Source of the DNA: Diabrotica undecimpunctata
Taxonomy: Eukaryota > Arthropoda > Insecta > Coleoptera > Chrysomelidae
Assembly: GCF_040954645.1 (NCBI RefSeq)
Contig: NC_092809.1
Span: forward strand, 134,467,914 to 134,531,913
Direction: 5' to 3'
Length of the DNA stretch: 64,000 nucleotides
Each line of letters opens with the position of its first letter. Position 1 is the first letter of the stretch. The notes under the pieces were generated by a model. That model worked only from the letters and a program-made list of their open reading frames with translations. It ran no database searches and was not told where the DNA came from. The position numbers were made by a program, and so were the translations under genes. Of the stretch, positions 44,165 through 54,789 are shown one piece after another.

Positions 44165-44173
44165 TTAACATGA
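42384..44173 (+). pseudogene. piggyBac transposase with one frameshift and one stop
   Basis: The start MAYRYEREQAMLQALWDDSQ is followed by a Ser/Asp/Glu-rich leader. FNLLFTPSMTDDVV, ALFGLLYLAGMFKSARL and DLWSTDGTG are family motifs. A frameshift near 43127 moves the first catalytic-Asp motif (TIDEKLEAFRGRC) out of frame. Frame 2 then gives FDNWFTSYELML. A TGA at 43451-43453 interrupts just before TVRKNKRQIPE. The last part has ATKCGVDVVDEF (third Asp) and a Cys-rich end CNVCPRKNDRKTYYNCVICK. The frame then runs on into the right terminal repeat. Few lesions imply a fairly young copy. Confidence 0.9.
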
Positions 44174-44406
44174 ACTTTATTAGTAATTACCGCTGTAATA
44201 ATATGTAAACATAAATAAATAATATGTAAACAAACCGTAAATTATTTTTCGCTACTAATCGCTATATTTGGGATTTTAGTAGGAGAAAAATAATTTTACT
44301 TTTACCTACTTAGTACACCATTGCCGTCCTCATAGATAAAGATATTTATATGAATGAGAGAAGAATGCAATTGAACAAAATATGATGTGGTTTTTAAAAG
44401 ATTTAC

Positions 44407-44557
44407 CTGGTCTACCCTTACAGTAGATTCTATCGTTATACCTGAGTTCAGTGATTTTAGGAATAACGTCGGTAAATGGGAAAAATATGTTGTATATAAG
44501 GGTCGACGTACCATCGTTAAGCTCACGTTGTTTAGTTACTTGTTCCAGTCTTAGTTC
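44407..44557 (-). CDS. gd-like protease, second coding exon: end of GD_N domain
   Basis: A 151-bp exon with acceptor TTTTAATTGTAG and donor CAG|GTAAAT. It opens in phase 0, matching the end of the exon at 62683-62902, and closes in phase 1 with a lone G that the next exon completes as GAA (Glu). It encodes 50 residues with LIYNIFFPFTDVIPKITELR and YNDRIYCKG. These fit the second half of the gd N-terminal domain (I-x-Y-x-x-x-FP ... P-K-x-T ... YN-x-x-x-x-C-x-G), and the Cys presumably pairs with the Cys in the previous exon. It sits between a piggyBac element (ending at 44164) and unclassified sequence, so it is one of the few non-repetitive segments here. Read alone it is easily missed, because no ATG opens the frame. 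Confidence 0.85.
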
Positions 44558-45480
44558 CTACAATTAAAAGTTAAGTTGAATAAAAAAATAAATTTATATG
44601 AACATATAAATATACATAAAAATACATGCAGTTTCAAAATTTTAAACTCAGAAGTGCCAATATACATATTCTCCCTTTTCTGTTTGTTGACTCTCGGAAG
44701 AGTATGGGGACATTGTATCTAGATTGCTTCGAGTTGACAGATACGATATTTTTTAACAACCACAACACATTTCGTTAACAATTCTTTACTTTTTACATTT
44801 TTGGCCATGACTTGTCAATAATTTAAAAAATTCACCGGACCAACTGTAGGAAAAATAGAGGTTGAAATTATCGAGGTATAATCTGACAAGCTATCTGAAA
44901 GAGTAATGCATATTTAGCTCAGCAGGGTGCTATTGTACCGAGGTGTGATATTCCATAAATAAGGATTTTAACTGTTTTATGAAATGATCCCTTGTTTTTG
45001 TTATGTCCCTCTTCCAACAATAGCACCAGTCTAAGCTGAATATTAATGAGTGAGATAGCGTGTTAGACTATACAGAAAATCCAAAAAAAATGAGATACCT
45101 GGCGAGTCAAAGTCACGGGAATACGTTATTTCTCTGGGCTACAATTCGCCCAATCGTAGCTGATGAAGATTTATCAAGAAACTTATTTTAAAGAACATAT
45201 AAATAAACAAATATTGGGACATATTACTTGTAGGTGAGACATCTAACAACAAAGAGTAGTAATAAACATTACACATACAATTTCAGTTGTACCAAATTGT
45301 GATTATACATACCAGTCCTTATGTTAATGAGATCGAGTCATATAAATATTACTATTATCTAAGAATTAACTATTATCGAAGAAAACAAGTGGGAGATTTA
45401 CGAATTCTACTAAAAAATATGATGACTAAAATAATTGTGCAATACCAATTAATAAATTCTCTCTGCGAAACACATATATT
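44558..45480. other. intronic, nothing recognised
   Basis: AT-rich sequence upstream of the second protease exon. No further exon or element could be supported. Confidence 0.45.
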
Positions 45481-47360
45481 ATAGCATTTGAAATTTATTG
45501 GAATCCCCTCGTATATGTGTTAATTGAAATCCCCTTATATATGCATTACAATAACGAAGAATTTTTTTAATGTTTCTTAGTTCGTATCCTTCAATTTAAA
45601 ACCTAAATAATCTTTTTCGTTCTTTTTAGGTTGCCGCCATCGATAATAAATTGTTTTATTGTTTATTTATGTCACAGGCGCAAATTCTTCGATATTTCTT
45701 TGTTCAAACCGCCTGATATTGCGTTTTCAAATTAATTCACGTCTTAATTTCCGTTGTGTTTAGTTTATACCCTAAGTGCTTTGTTTGTTCTAACTTATGC
45801 GAGCAATTTTTAAAGATAATTTCGTCACTTTCGTTGGAGCCGTGGTGAAGAGCGGCCAGCGTTATGTCAAAATTCATCCATCGAATTTGTGGTTTTCTGT
45901 TTTTGGTCCCTTTTTATGGAAATATGTAGCAGTGAAAAGTAGTTTTGTGGCAGTTAATGCTTCAATTAATGTTTTGAGTGAGGATTGGAAGAATCGTCGT
46001 TTCCATCCTCGTTTTGTTTCTCCCTGTTTGTCATCCAAGGCTTTTTGGCAGTATGGAGATGGATTTGTTCGTGTGTTCGTTACGCAGAGAGTGGAGCCCA
46101 GGTCTACCCCCAGTTAGTTGCAGTTATGGTTCCAGAACATTCAAAGTGTGATTTGGTGAATTAAGGTAATTTTTGTTTCAAATTTTAAAGTAAAGACAGA
46201 CATTTTTTTTAAATAATAATTTGCTTTTATACAGGATAAAAAATTGTAATATTTAAAGTAGTAAATTTTATGGTTTGACTTTAGCTGTCATTTTATTTGA
46301 TTAGTTTTGTTTTAAATTTAATGTTAACATATGACAGATTGATTTATTGTTTTCGATATTTATTTGTTTTGTTTGTTTTAAAGAAAGGTTCTGTGCGATA
46401 ACACTTGTAAGTTTATGTAGTATCTCCAACTCCTGGAGTTTGTAAACGGATGACATGTAAGTTTTTCTGTATTTTTTTTGAATTGTGACTATTAATATAA
46501 AGTTTTTATGTTCTCTATGTTTTGTAACTGTTTGTGGTGACACAAAAATAAATGTTAAATTTTGTTTCTTAACATTTGTTAATTTTTTTTTAATTAACCT
46601 TTTTTTTTGAGTTTCCATTTGAAAAAAAAATGTTTTTTATGTTTAATAATTATATCTCTAGTTACAACTAGCTGGTTGTAATAGGTATAATTAGGCACCT
46701 CAAGTGGCGCCCTATATTAAATTTCTTGAGGTGTTTCCTGTTTCTTTTTGTTTTGTTTGTCCCAAGAGATTTATGACCCTTTATTTTATTTTTCTGTAGT
46801 TGCACCAATTCAAACCCCCTTGTCTTTTACTTATCCACGACCCCAGCTCTCCAACTAACCCCTGGGTGCCCGTTCGCATATGTTTCGATTATTTTGCTTG
46901 CCCTTCTCCACCCCCAGTAGTTTCTTCCCCCAATTTTCTACCCCTTGTATTAATGCCCCGTGTGGTAGGCAAAATATATCGTTACAATGTCAGTGATAAA
47001 AAATGCCTCTTTTTAGGTTTTTCTTTATTAATAATATAGTAATAGGTTATAAACATCAATACGCTAGGTATATTACATATTGAGAGTTAGTAATAAACTA
47101 GAGCAAATAAATAAGATAAATATAACATGATTATTGTAACAAGAAGAATATATTTGAATACGCCTTAAACTGCCAAGTGACAGTTCGACAACGTTCGACA
47201 CGTTAATATAAATAAAAGAAGACGAGAACAATGTGGTCATGGCAATAAAATGAATTGTATTTTATTTTACCGTTTAGGTCAGGTTTGGGTAAAAATGTAT
47301 TTTCAGCACCGATAAGGTAAAATGTTTTAAACATATTGTTAATCAGATTTGGGTTCCTCT
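45481..47360 (+). other. possible LTR and leader of a degraded gypsy-like element
   Basis: At 46690-46710 the plus strand reads CACCTCAAGTGGCGCCCTAT, where TGGCGCCC resembles a primer-binding site following an LTR end. CACCTCAAG pairs with CTTGAGGTG 20 bases on, forming a hairpin. A gypsy RNase H fragment lies downstream in the same orientation (47362-47810). A second LTR was not found. ORFs in 45797-46117 show no recognisable domain. Confidence 0.3.
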
Positions 47361-47361
47361 T

Positions 47362-47810
47362 AAGAAAATGCCTTCACCGAAGTGGAACGTCTATTGACTC
47401 TCTCCACGATACTGTGTCAAGGTGACCCTACGAAGTCATTATTTATCATTAGGACCGACGCTAGTTCATATGCATTAGAAGCAGCTTTACTTCAGGGGGA
47501 GGGTCCCGACAAAAGGACCGTAGAATATACAAGTTATTTATTGACCGATTTTCAGAAGAGTTACCATACAACAGAACGTGAGGCTCTAGCCGTAGTATGG
47601 GCTTTTTCGAAATTTTGTGGATACATAGAGTCATCCCCTGTCATTGTTTAGATTAATCACAAGCCCTTTCGCTGGCTTATGTCATTAAAGTCGTCAGCAG
47701 GAAGACTTCCAAGATGGGCTTTTTCGTTACAACCATATGATACAAAAATTGAATATTTGCCAGGAAAACAAAATTCCTTAGCAGATTGTCTAGCCTGTTT
47801 ATCTTAACTT
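47362..47810 (+). pseudogene. Ty3/gypsy RNase H fragment
   Basis: Reads LFIIRTDASSYALEAALLQG, YTTERE-type segment SYHTTEREALAVVWAF, then after a stop HKPFRWLMSLKSSAGRLPRW and YLPGKQNSLADCL. These are the RT-connection/RNase H motifs of gypsy pol. No RT core or integrase accompanies it. Confidence 0.8.
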
Positions 47811-50732
47811 CCGATGATATTGAACGAGATTTTCGTGCTATAATAAGTGTAGCATATATGTATAATAAGTACAAAGATAATATATCATTATTATTGTTGG
47901 GCGCCATTTTTGACTTAATCCACGAATAACACAAGGTAATAACGCAACGCGTCATTATATACACATTTAGAAATACGCACAGAAAAGGAATGAGTTAATA
48001 GTTCAAAATTGGGTACATTAAAGTTCTACGAAGACAAGCCTTAATAAGTTTACTGGGAAAGGTAAACATCAGAATTTCTGAAAGACATTACTCTATTTAG
48101 AAACAAAAAAAAACTGATGTTTAGTTATTAGTATGACTAGAATTTGTGATAATTAACGCGTATCATACGCCTGTAATAGGGACAACATCGGTAGGTCAAC
48201 TTCGGGTAAGGTCTAAATAATTCTAGGTTACATAACTAAACAAGTATTGGAGAACTAAAAAAAGTTTCCTGAAGCGGAAGGCTGTTATTCTAGATTTATT
48301 ACTAAAATACAATTATGAATGGCTTATCATTTCGACGAGTCAACTAGCGAGAATCCGCTTACTTCATCTCTAGCCTTCCTCAGTGTCTGGCCATTCAGTA
48401 TACAAGATATTGGACAGCAATAATCTTTTTTAAATATTATTTTGGGGTTTTGAATAGAGGGTCGAAATTCGAAGGTCTTCACATTAAGAGTAAAACTTAG
48501 GCAAAATAAACAGATACTATAATGAACTATCATTGGTAACTGGACAGAGGAATCTTGATATCTTTGGTATAGATACCAAAAAAATAATTGGATTTATAAA
48601 TCCGTAAAATAAGATAAATTGAATTTTGTATCCACTTGAAGATAACTAACGGTATGTACAATTCATTGTAATATAAACTAAAATAAGCATAAAAATATCA
48701 TATTCTACAAAGGCATTCAAAAATAAAATGAAATTAAATTTTGCAAACACCCTTAAAATTAATATAAGTTCTTGGTAGGGATAGCAAAAACTCAAGATCT
48801 CGATAAATACAAACCAGGAAGAAAATGGTACCGAAGCAGAATAGGATGAGATAAAAATAAAATTTATATTGAAAAGAAATACGATATATTATATAGACAT
48901 ACTAAACACAATAAATTATCAATATTATAATAATAAAAAGTAAAACCGTTCAACGAACTGGGGTGCGAGCCAAACTGAGTTGCTCTGGAGATCAACGTGC
49001 GGAGTCTCCTACACTACTTCCAGAGGCTCGTCTCTTTGCGACAACATGTGAGATACACAAAATTATTAATTGGAATAGGGATAGGTCCACTAATCCACTT
49101 GACTATAGCAGGATGGTCCCTGATTAATCGTCAACATCGCCAACATAAATAAGGGTTGTCGAGACAGCTCAAAAAAAAATTGAAACGTGTCAATTTCCTG
49201 AAGGAAAAAAGCACTAGGGGACGGATCTGCCGAAGCAAAGTGGTATTCAATGTACTAAGTACTAGAGTATCAGTGCAGTACTGACCATACGCCAAAAAAA
49301 ATTTGGAAAGGAAACGAATCCTCTCCAGGATAAAATTCTCGTTAGTGCAACTCTTCCTGTACACGGGCCACGGAGGGGTTGAATAATCGCTGAAGAGGGT
49401 AGCAAAGATTAAGTACGCAAAGTCGTGAAGGGAATCAACAAAATATTAAAAATTAAGAATGGGCTAAACATTTTAGAAGAAAGGTATTAAACATTTAAGA
49501 AAACAGATTTATTCTGTTTCAGACAAATCTGAATCATCCGATGAAATACTGACTAAGTTTTAGGTCTGAATCAGACAAAAAAAAAACAAACAAAAATTAA
49601 ATTTACATTCAAAATAAAACTGGATACTGGACTTGATGAATCGACACCAGGTACAGTTCATTGACTATTAGGCACAACGACCAACTGTCAGCTTTCTATA
49701 AACATAGCTCTAGCCTAACGAATAAGGTGGAACAGACCAGTGTTTAAGTTTCTGAAAGCGAAAAGAGGGGTGCTTCCAGCTCAACAAAGGCAAGTGGCCA
49801 ACAAAGTAGCTTTAGCAAGCTTCGCTATAGTTATTAACTAGGTAGATAACCTAAATAGCATCAAACAATAATACAGTCGACTATGACAGTCAAACAATGA
49901 ATGCTCGAAGTTCCAACTACTGGTTGAAAATCGAACTAACGCAAAAGAAGAAAGATAGGATGGCCAATAGTTCCATGAGAATATCCTTCCAGATTGATCA
50001 CAGTGGAAAATTTCCAAGCAAGGAAACTCCCAGAAGGACAAAAGAAGAAAATAAATCCAAAACGTTAATACACAATCTTGGAAAAGAAAGAAAGGGGATA
50101 TATGGCATACAAGCCACAATCGACACATAAACAGTTTAGTCCATCCCTTTATAGTTCCAAAATTTTTTATTCACTTTAATTTGTTGTTACGTAATACATT
50201 TGCTTTATATCGAAAATGAAAGAACAAATAATATCGAAAATTAACTAAAAAACGAGGTGGCCTTTTAGAAGCAGTAGTAAACGTGTCGATTAGCGACACA
50301 CCTCGAACGTCATATAGACTGGCGTCGAAACTAGTACGAATTTTGGAGACAAGAAATAAAATAAAATGATTTTTGAAAACTGTGTAAGAGTATTACGAAA
50401 TAGATTCAGGAACAGATTCAGGAACTTCCACCATATGTTGGGAAGTAATAAAATCCTCCATGAAGTTAACATATGTCTATTTGATATTGGAAATCTGCCT
50501 GAAAGGGTTCTTTAACATACAAAACGACGATATGCATAAGAATAACGAACAAGTATCGAAAAAAAAAAAAACAAAACAGAGAAAAGAGACTGATAAATAA
50601 AAGGGATTGGGTTGCAGAAACGGTGTAATAGCAGAAAATCTGCCTGTTCACTTTGGGAATATTAACAAATTAAAAATATAAAATTACTCACTGAGAAATA
50701 TTCTTCACGAGCTTGGTCGTGGCGGGATAAAA
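47811..50732. other. no gene recognised; likely decayed retroelement
   Basis: Nearly 3 kb without a convincing frame. Because a BEL/Pao protease fragment on the minus strand begins at 50733, this could be the decayed pol of that element, but I found no RT motif. Short ORFs at 49838-50130 on both strands have no recognised domain. Confidence 0.35.
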
Positions 50733-51305
50733 CTAGCAGGTACTGTTTTTGACTTCCCCAAACATTTGTAGAAAAGACCTATGTTTGTGTCCATAGAAGT
50801 AACGAAATGTGTGAAACAAAAATTTGGAATAATTCGTAGAGACTCGTCGTTGTAGAACATAATTGAAAATGATTCCTATGGCCACAGGGTGATTTGATTT
50901 GCCAAAAACTTGACCAGAATTAAAGATACGAATAACCAACAATTTAACAACTATGAGCATGTCTATAGGAACTGGTTGCTCAAATGTGTAATCTGGTAGT
51001 TTCATTTTATGGATATGAGTGAGATCGCTTACACTAATTGCATCGAATAAAAAAATTGAACCGCCACGATCACATTTAATGAGACAGAAAGTAGTACCCT
51101 GAGTGGTACGTGTCGACATTTTATTCAGACCTTCCGCAGGGATTAATACCTTATTACGAGGAAGCCCTAAACGCCAAATACAACTGTCCAAACTAAAATT
51201 GGCGAAAATACGACATACGAATTTTATGAAAAATTGACGAAACATATTTGATATGTATGAAATATCTGAAAAAATAGACGAGGACATTAACGGGTTAAGC
51301 GCCAA
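50733..51305 (-). pseudogene. BEL/Pao aspartic protease region fragment
   Basis: A 190-codon open frame with MKLPDYTFEQPVPIDMLIVV, GQVFGKSNHPVAIGIIFNYV and a preceding variable region. It matches the second half of the BEL/Pao retropepsin region (…LADP-x-F…PIDILLGAD…G-x-P-x-A-x-x-T-x-x-G-W-V-L). The active-site D-S-G is not visible and the 'GAD' is altered to VVK, so it is non-functional. Confidence 0.55.
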
Positions 51306-51637
51306 GGATTTTTCACCAAAATGTTCCCCTGAACCAAAGCAATATTAAACAAAATTTTAACATTTAATCCGCATTCAAATCGAAACCCCACTATTTGAAC
51401 CATTTTTTGATAACATTTTAAAAAAAATAGAGCTGTCATCGGTGTTCTCTTTGGCCTGGTACAAACTACGTATGGACACCGGTGTCCACCATGGCCCACC
51501 GAAGACGTTCAAAACGAGCGGACACCATATTCATCGAGGTGTCCGATGACGCGACGAAAGAAAATTGCACAATTTCTAGGTTTACTGGGCTACATGGGAA
51601 TAGTGCAAATGAATTACATTCGGGATTATTGGTCAAC

Positions 51638-51640
<3 letters not shown>

Positions 51641-51708
<68 letters not shown>
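51641..51708. repeat. (TA)n microsatellite, ~68 bp
   Basis: Uninterrupted TA repeats at the 3' end of the minus-strand non-LTR fragment that follows, mirroring the arrangement at 9465-9567. Confidence 0.9.
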
Positions 51709-51712
<4 letters not shown>

Positions 51713-52512
51713 GGGATTCTACAGTATTCACTGCCTTTCCTCGATCAACCGTTTCCATCTCTCTCTGTTGTCCCATTCTTCATCGTTTAGGTCTCTCTTA
51801 CTCATGGCGTCGTCTACTTCGTGCCTCCAGGATTTTCGGGGTCGTCCTCTTTTCTTCCTTTCTATGGGGCTCCATTCGGTTATTCTCTTAATCCATCTGC
51901 TGTCGCTGGTTTTTCTTACATGGCCATACCACTTTAGTCCTTTTTGTTCTATATATGTTAATGTCTGTTTCTATTGATGTTCTTTGCTTTATTTTGTCAT
52001 TACTTCTCCTATCCATTCTTGTTACTCTGCAGCATCTTCACAGGCATTCCATCTCTGTTGCTACTATCTTACTGCTCTTTTTTTGTTTATGATCCAATTT
52101 TCAGCCCCAGATGTCATAATACTTCGCACTAATGTTTTATAAATCTGTGTTTTTGTCTTCATATTTAGGTGTCTATCCCACCATACTGAGTTAAGTTGTC
52201 GGATTGCTGTTCGTGTTTGTCCTAATCTTTGTGTAATTTTTTCCTCTGTTGTTGCCTTTTTCGTGATTATAAACCCCAAGTATTTGAATTTATCCTTTCC
52301 TTTGGTTGTTACGTTGTCATCAATCTGTAGATCTTCTATGTCTTCTTCACTTGTAGATAGGTACTCTGTTTTCGCGAGATTAATATCTAGGCCAGCCTTG
52401 GTATATTCTTCTTGTAGTTTCTTCATCATGTAGCTGAGGTCGTCTTGGTCTTGTGCGATCACTGCTTGATCGTCTGCAAAGCTTAGCGTATATAGGTATT
52501 CTTCCGTACCAG
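51709..52512 (-). mobile_element. 5'-truncated non-LTR element inserted in piggyBac 3
   Basis: The minus strand carries EEYLYTLSFADDQAVIAQDQ, INLAKTEYLSTSEE, KFKYLGFIITKKATTEEK and QLNSVWWDRHLNMKTKTQIY, interrupted near 52064. A decayed C-terminus runs to 51709 (KWYGHVRKTS-like region). It is the same family as 34491-35612. Its 3' end is the (TA)n tract. The piggyBac frame resumes at about 52515. Confidence 0.75.
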
Positions 52513-53241
52513 TACGGTTGTTGTTCAAAAATAATGTTGCTCCTAATATTATGAGACGCAACCGATTTGAGTTACTTCTGAAAATGTGGCACTTCTCTCT
52601 AAGTGCAAACACTTATAGACCAAATCATAAGCAACTATTAAAAAATATTTACACCAGGGAAAACATTTTGCATAGATGAAAACATGGTACATGGTACATG
52701 GTACATGGTTTCAGGGACGTTTACTTTTCAAGCATTATAATCCACAAAAGTGCCATAAATATGGCATTATTATATTTAAATTATGTACTCAGAATAGTTA
52801 TACGTGGAACCTAAGTGTATATCCAGGCCAAGAGAAGTATGGTGAATTAGCAGCATCTGCCAGGGTAGTGCTAAAATTGTCGCGAGGACCTTTAGGGTCT
52901 GATGGAATTTGTGTAACTGATAACTGGTATACAAGCCTTCAATTAGCGCACATCCTTTTGAATAACAAGTCCCATTGTCTCGGAACTTTGCAAAATAATC
53001 GCAAGGGTAATCCAGCCTACGCAAAAAATAAAGAACTTAAAAACGGTGAAGTAATTGCCAAAAAAAAATGTAAGAGGAATATGTGTCCTCCAGTGGCATG
53101 AGAAAAAAGATGTTTAGGTTTTATCCACCTGCCATGACGCTGAAATGGTCCAACTTCAACGTCGGGAAAATAATATTCAAAAACCGAAAGCGCTAATTGC
53201 GGTAAAAACTCCATTGATTTATCCGATCAGATGTCGAGTTA

Positions 53242-53996
53242 AGCTACGGTTTGTTAGAACAGTGCGCAGCGCACAGCATACACGTACAGCAGAATCTGTT
53301 GTACTCGACTCACGGCAGTTTTGGTTGAGTCGGTTTGTTAAATTAATTCGCATAAATATTCTGTCGCTCTAAAAACAAGTTTAGAAATTAGTTTCACGTT
53401 TATTCTCGCAAAGGTTGTACGTTTAAAAAATTAATTCTCGCAAACTTAACGCAATAATTTTATTGCTCTTCGAAGAGGAGAAAGAAGATGATAACGTTAA
53501 ATCTAAATAAAAGAAATAAAAATGTAGACGAAATTTTTTCATGTTTTAATACAGAAGGTGCTTTTAAATTAACAGTCAAAGAAAGATTGTGTCAAAACGA
53601 GGAAAAACTTCGAGAATAGATTAGACTTTCCAGGGATATATTTGGAACTATCTTACAATTTGTACTAGATCCACTAGTCTTTCATCTTCCTCGGGAGAAA
53701 ATTTAGTAGATATCACCTAATTATTACAATAATAATTACTATATAAAAATACAATTATAATTTCGGTATAGATGTGTACGCTGTGAGCTCAGCTGAACGT
53801 TTGCGTCCAAATCAAATCGCAGTTGATTCCAGCGCACACCGTCGACGTACACGGCTATCGCTCTGCAGGGCGCGCAGCTCAGCAGAAGCAAACAAACCGT
53901 TATCATAGAAAACCATTACTTTGATTTTGACGAACGTGCACGGCGTTCGACCAACTGTGAGTTATGCGTCGCTCACTGTTCTAACAAATCCTAGCT
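53242..53996 (+). mobile_element. PIF/Harbinger-like element, internally deleted
   Basis: 755 bp with inverted ends AGCTACGGTTTGTTAGAAC and AGCTAGGATTTGTTAGAAC and a 3-bp TTA duplication (53239-53241, 53997-53999), the Harbinger signature. The interior has a decayed frame (VKERLCQNEEKLRE, then LSRDIFGTILQFV and FHLPREK) that resembles the start of a Harbinger transposase. It interrupts piggyBac 3. Confidence 0.7.
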
Positions 53997-54528
53997 TTAC
54001 AGTATGGCGCTGCGACGAACTGTCCGTTGGTACCAAAAAACTACTATAGAAATTTTATTAGGTATAATAATAGGTATAATATAATAATAATAATTAGGTT
54101 TACTTCAATTGTTAATGGCCATTTCATCTACAAGGAGGCCCAACACACCAACATATCTATAAATGATTTTCGATATGCAGTTATTGAAGAAATGTTAAAA
54201 TTTGAAGGCGGCCAGTTTTATGAACGTTTACGTCGTACAAAAGTAAACCTCGCTGCTCACGTATTTACAAAATTTGACTGTAAAGCACGCGGAAATAGAC
54301 GGTACTGCAAGGGATGTTACAAGAGAAAACAAGATAAACTGATAGTTCAAAATAAAGTGAAGAAAGTAATAACGTACTGTGCCCAGTGCAAAAATAGTCC
54401 TAGGTTTTGTCTGGAATGTTTCAATTTATTTCACAAAACTCATTATTTGTTTTTTAAATAAATGTATTTCTATTGTTTATTTATTTAATACATTTTTTTA
54501 TCAATTGTAGGTGTTCATATTTCTATAC

Positions 54529-54785
54529 TTAACTAGCGGACCCGACAGACTTCGTTCTGTCAAAGAGATTTGAAATGTGGCAGTTTATTTCTTTAATTCT
54601 CCTGAACCGAACCGTCACCTTGATGATAGGGCGGTGTGTGAGAGTCAGCTCGGGTGACTTAAGTATCTTCGCTTCCACGAACTTTTGGACCCTCAACTGT
54701 TTTTGTTCGTAAAGTATGTATCGAAAGATTGTGTTCTTAAAGAAGATTTTTTGGGCAGGATTCCTATGACCGGACAAACTCGAGG
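54529..54785 (-). repeat. repeat fragment adjacent to hAT 5' side
   Basis: An open minus-strand frame with KVTVRFRRIKEINCHISNLF and DRTKSVGSAS. On the plus strand CTAGCGGACCCGACAGACTT looks like the end of a widespread arthropod repeat, class not certain. Confidence 0.35.
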
Positions 54786-54789
54786 TAAC

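Larger units (their letters stand above)
51480..54461 (+). mobile_element. piggyBac element 3, with two nested insertions
   Basis: Transposase pieces in one order on the plus strand: IAQFLGLLGYMGIVQMNYIR then DYWSTN (51555-51638); NNVAPNIMRRNRFELLLKMW (52520-52600); TFCIDENMV (about 52670); GRLLFKHYNPQ to TDNWYTSLQLAHILL (52715-52960); ALRRTVRWYQKTTIEILLGI (about 54005-54065); and the Cys-rich tail (54280-54460). It is split by a (TA)n/non-LTR unit (51641-52512) and a Harbinger-like element (53242-53996). Terminal repeats were not identified. Confidence 0.8.
51555..54461 (+). pseudogene. piggyBac (PGBD4-like) transposase, multiply broken
   Basis: The catalytic Asp motifs CIDENMV and CVTDNWYTSLQL are present. 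The C-terminal zinc-binding domain reads CKGCYKRKQDK, ITYCAQCKNSPRFCLECF and HKTH. Lesions: two insertions, a triple duplication of the 7-mer CATGGTA near 52680 (beside the first catalytic Asp), and a stop near 53100. The sequence is closer to PGBD4-like proteins than piggyBac copies 1 and 2 are, judged by the GNPA and LLGTLQNNR-like segment. Confidence 0.8.

Noticed and set aside
45797..46117. 106-codon plus-strand ORF
   Set aside because: No recognisable domain, no splice support. It lies in a possible LTR region, so I did not call it a gene.
50733..51305. 190-codon ORF considered as a novel single-exon host gene
   Set aside because: The PVPIDMLI...HPVAIGIIFNYV pattern matches the BEL/Pao protease region, and no promoter or splice context supports a host gene.
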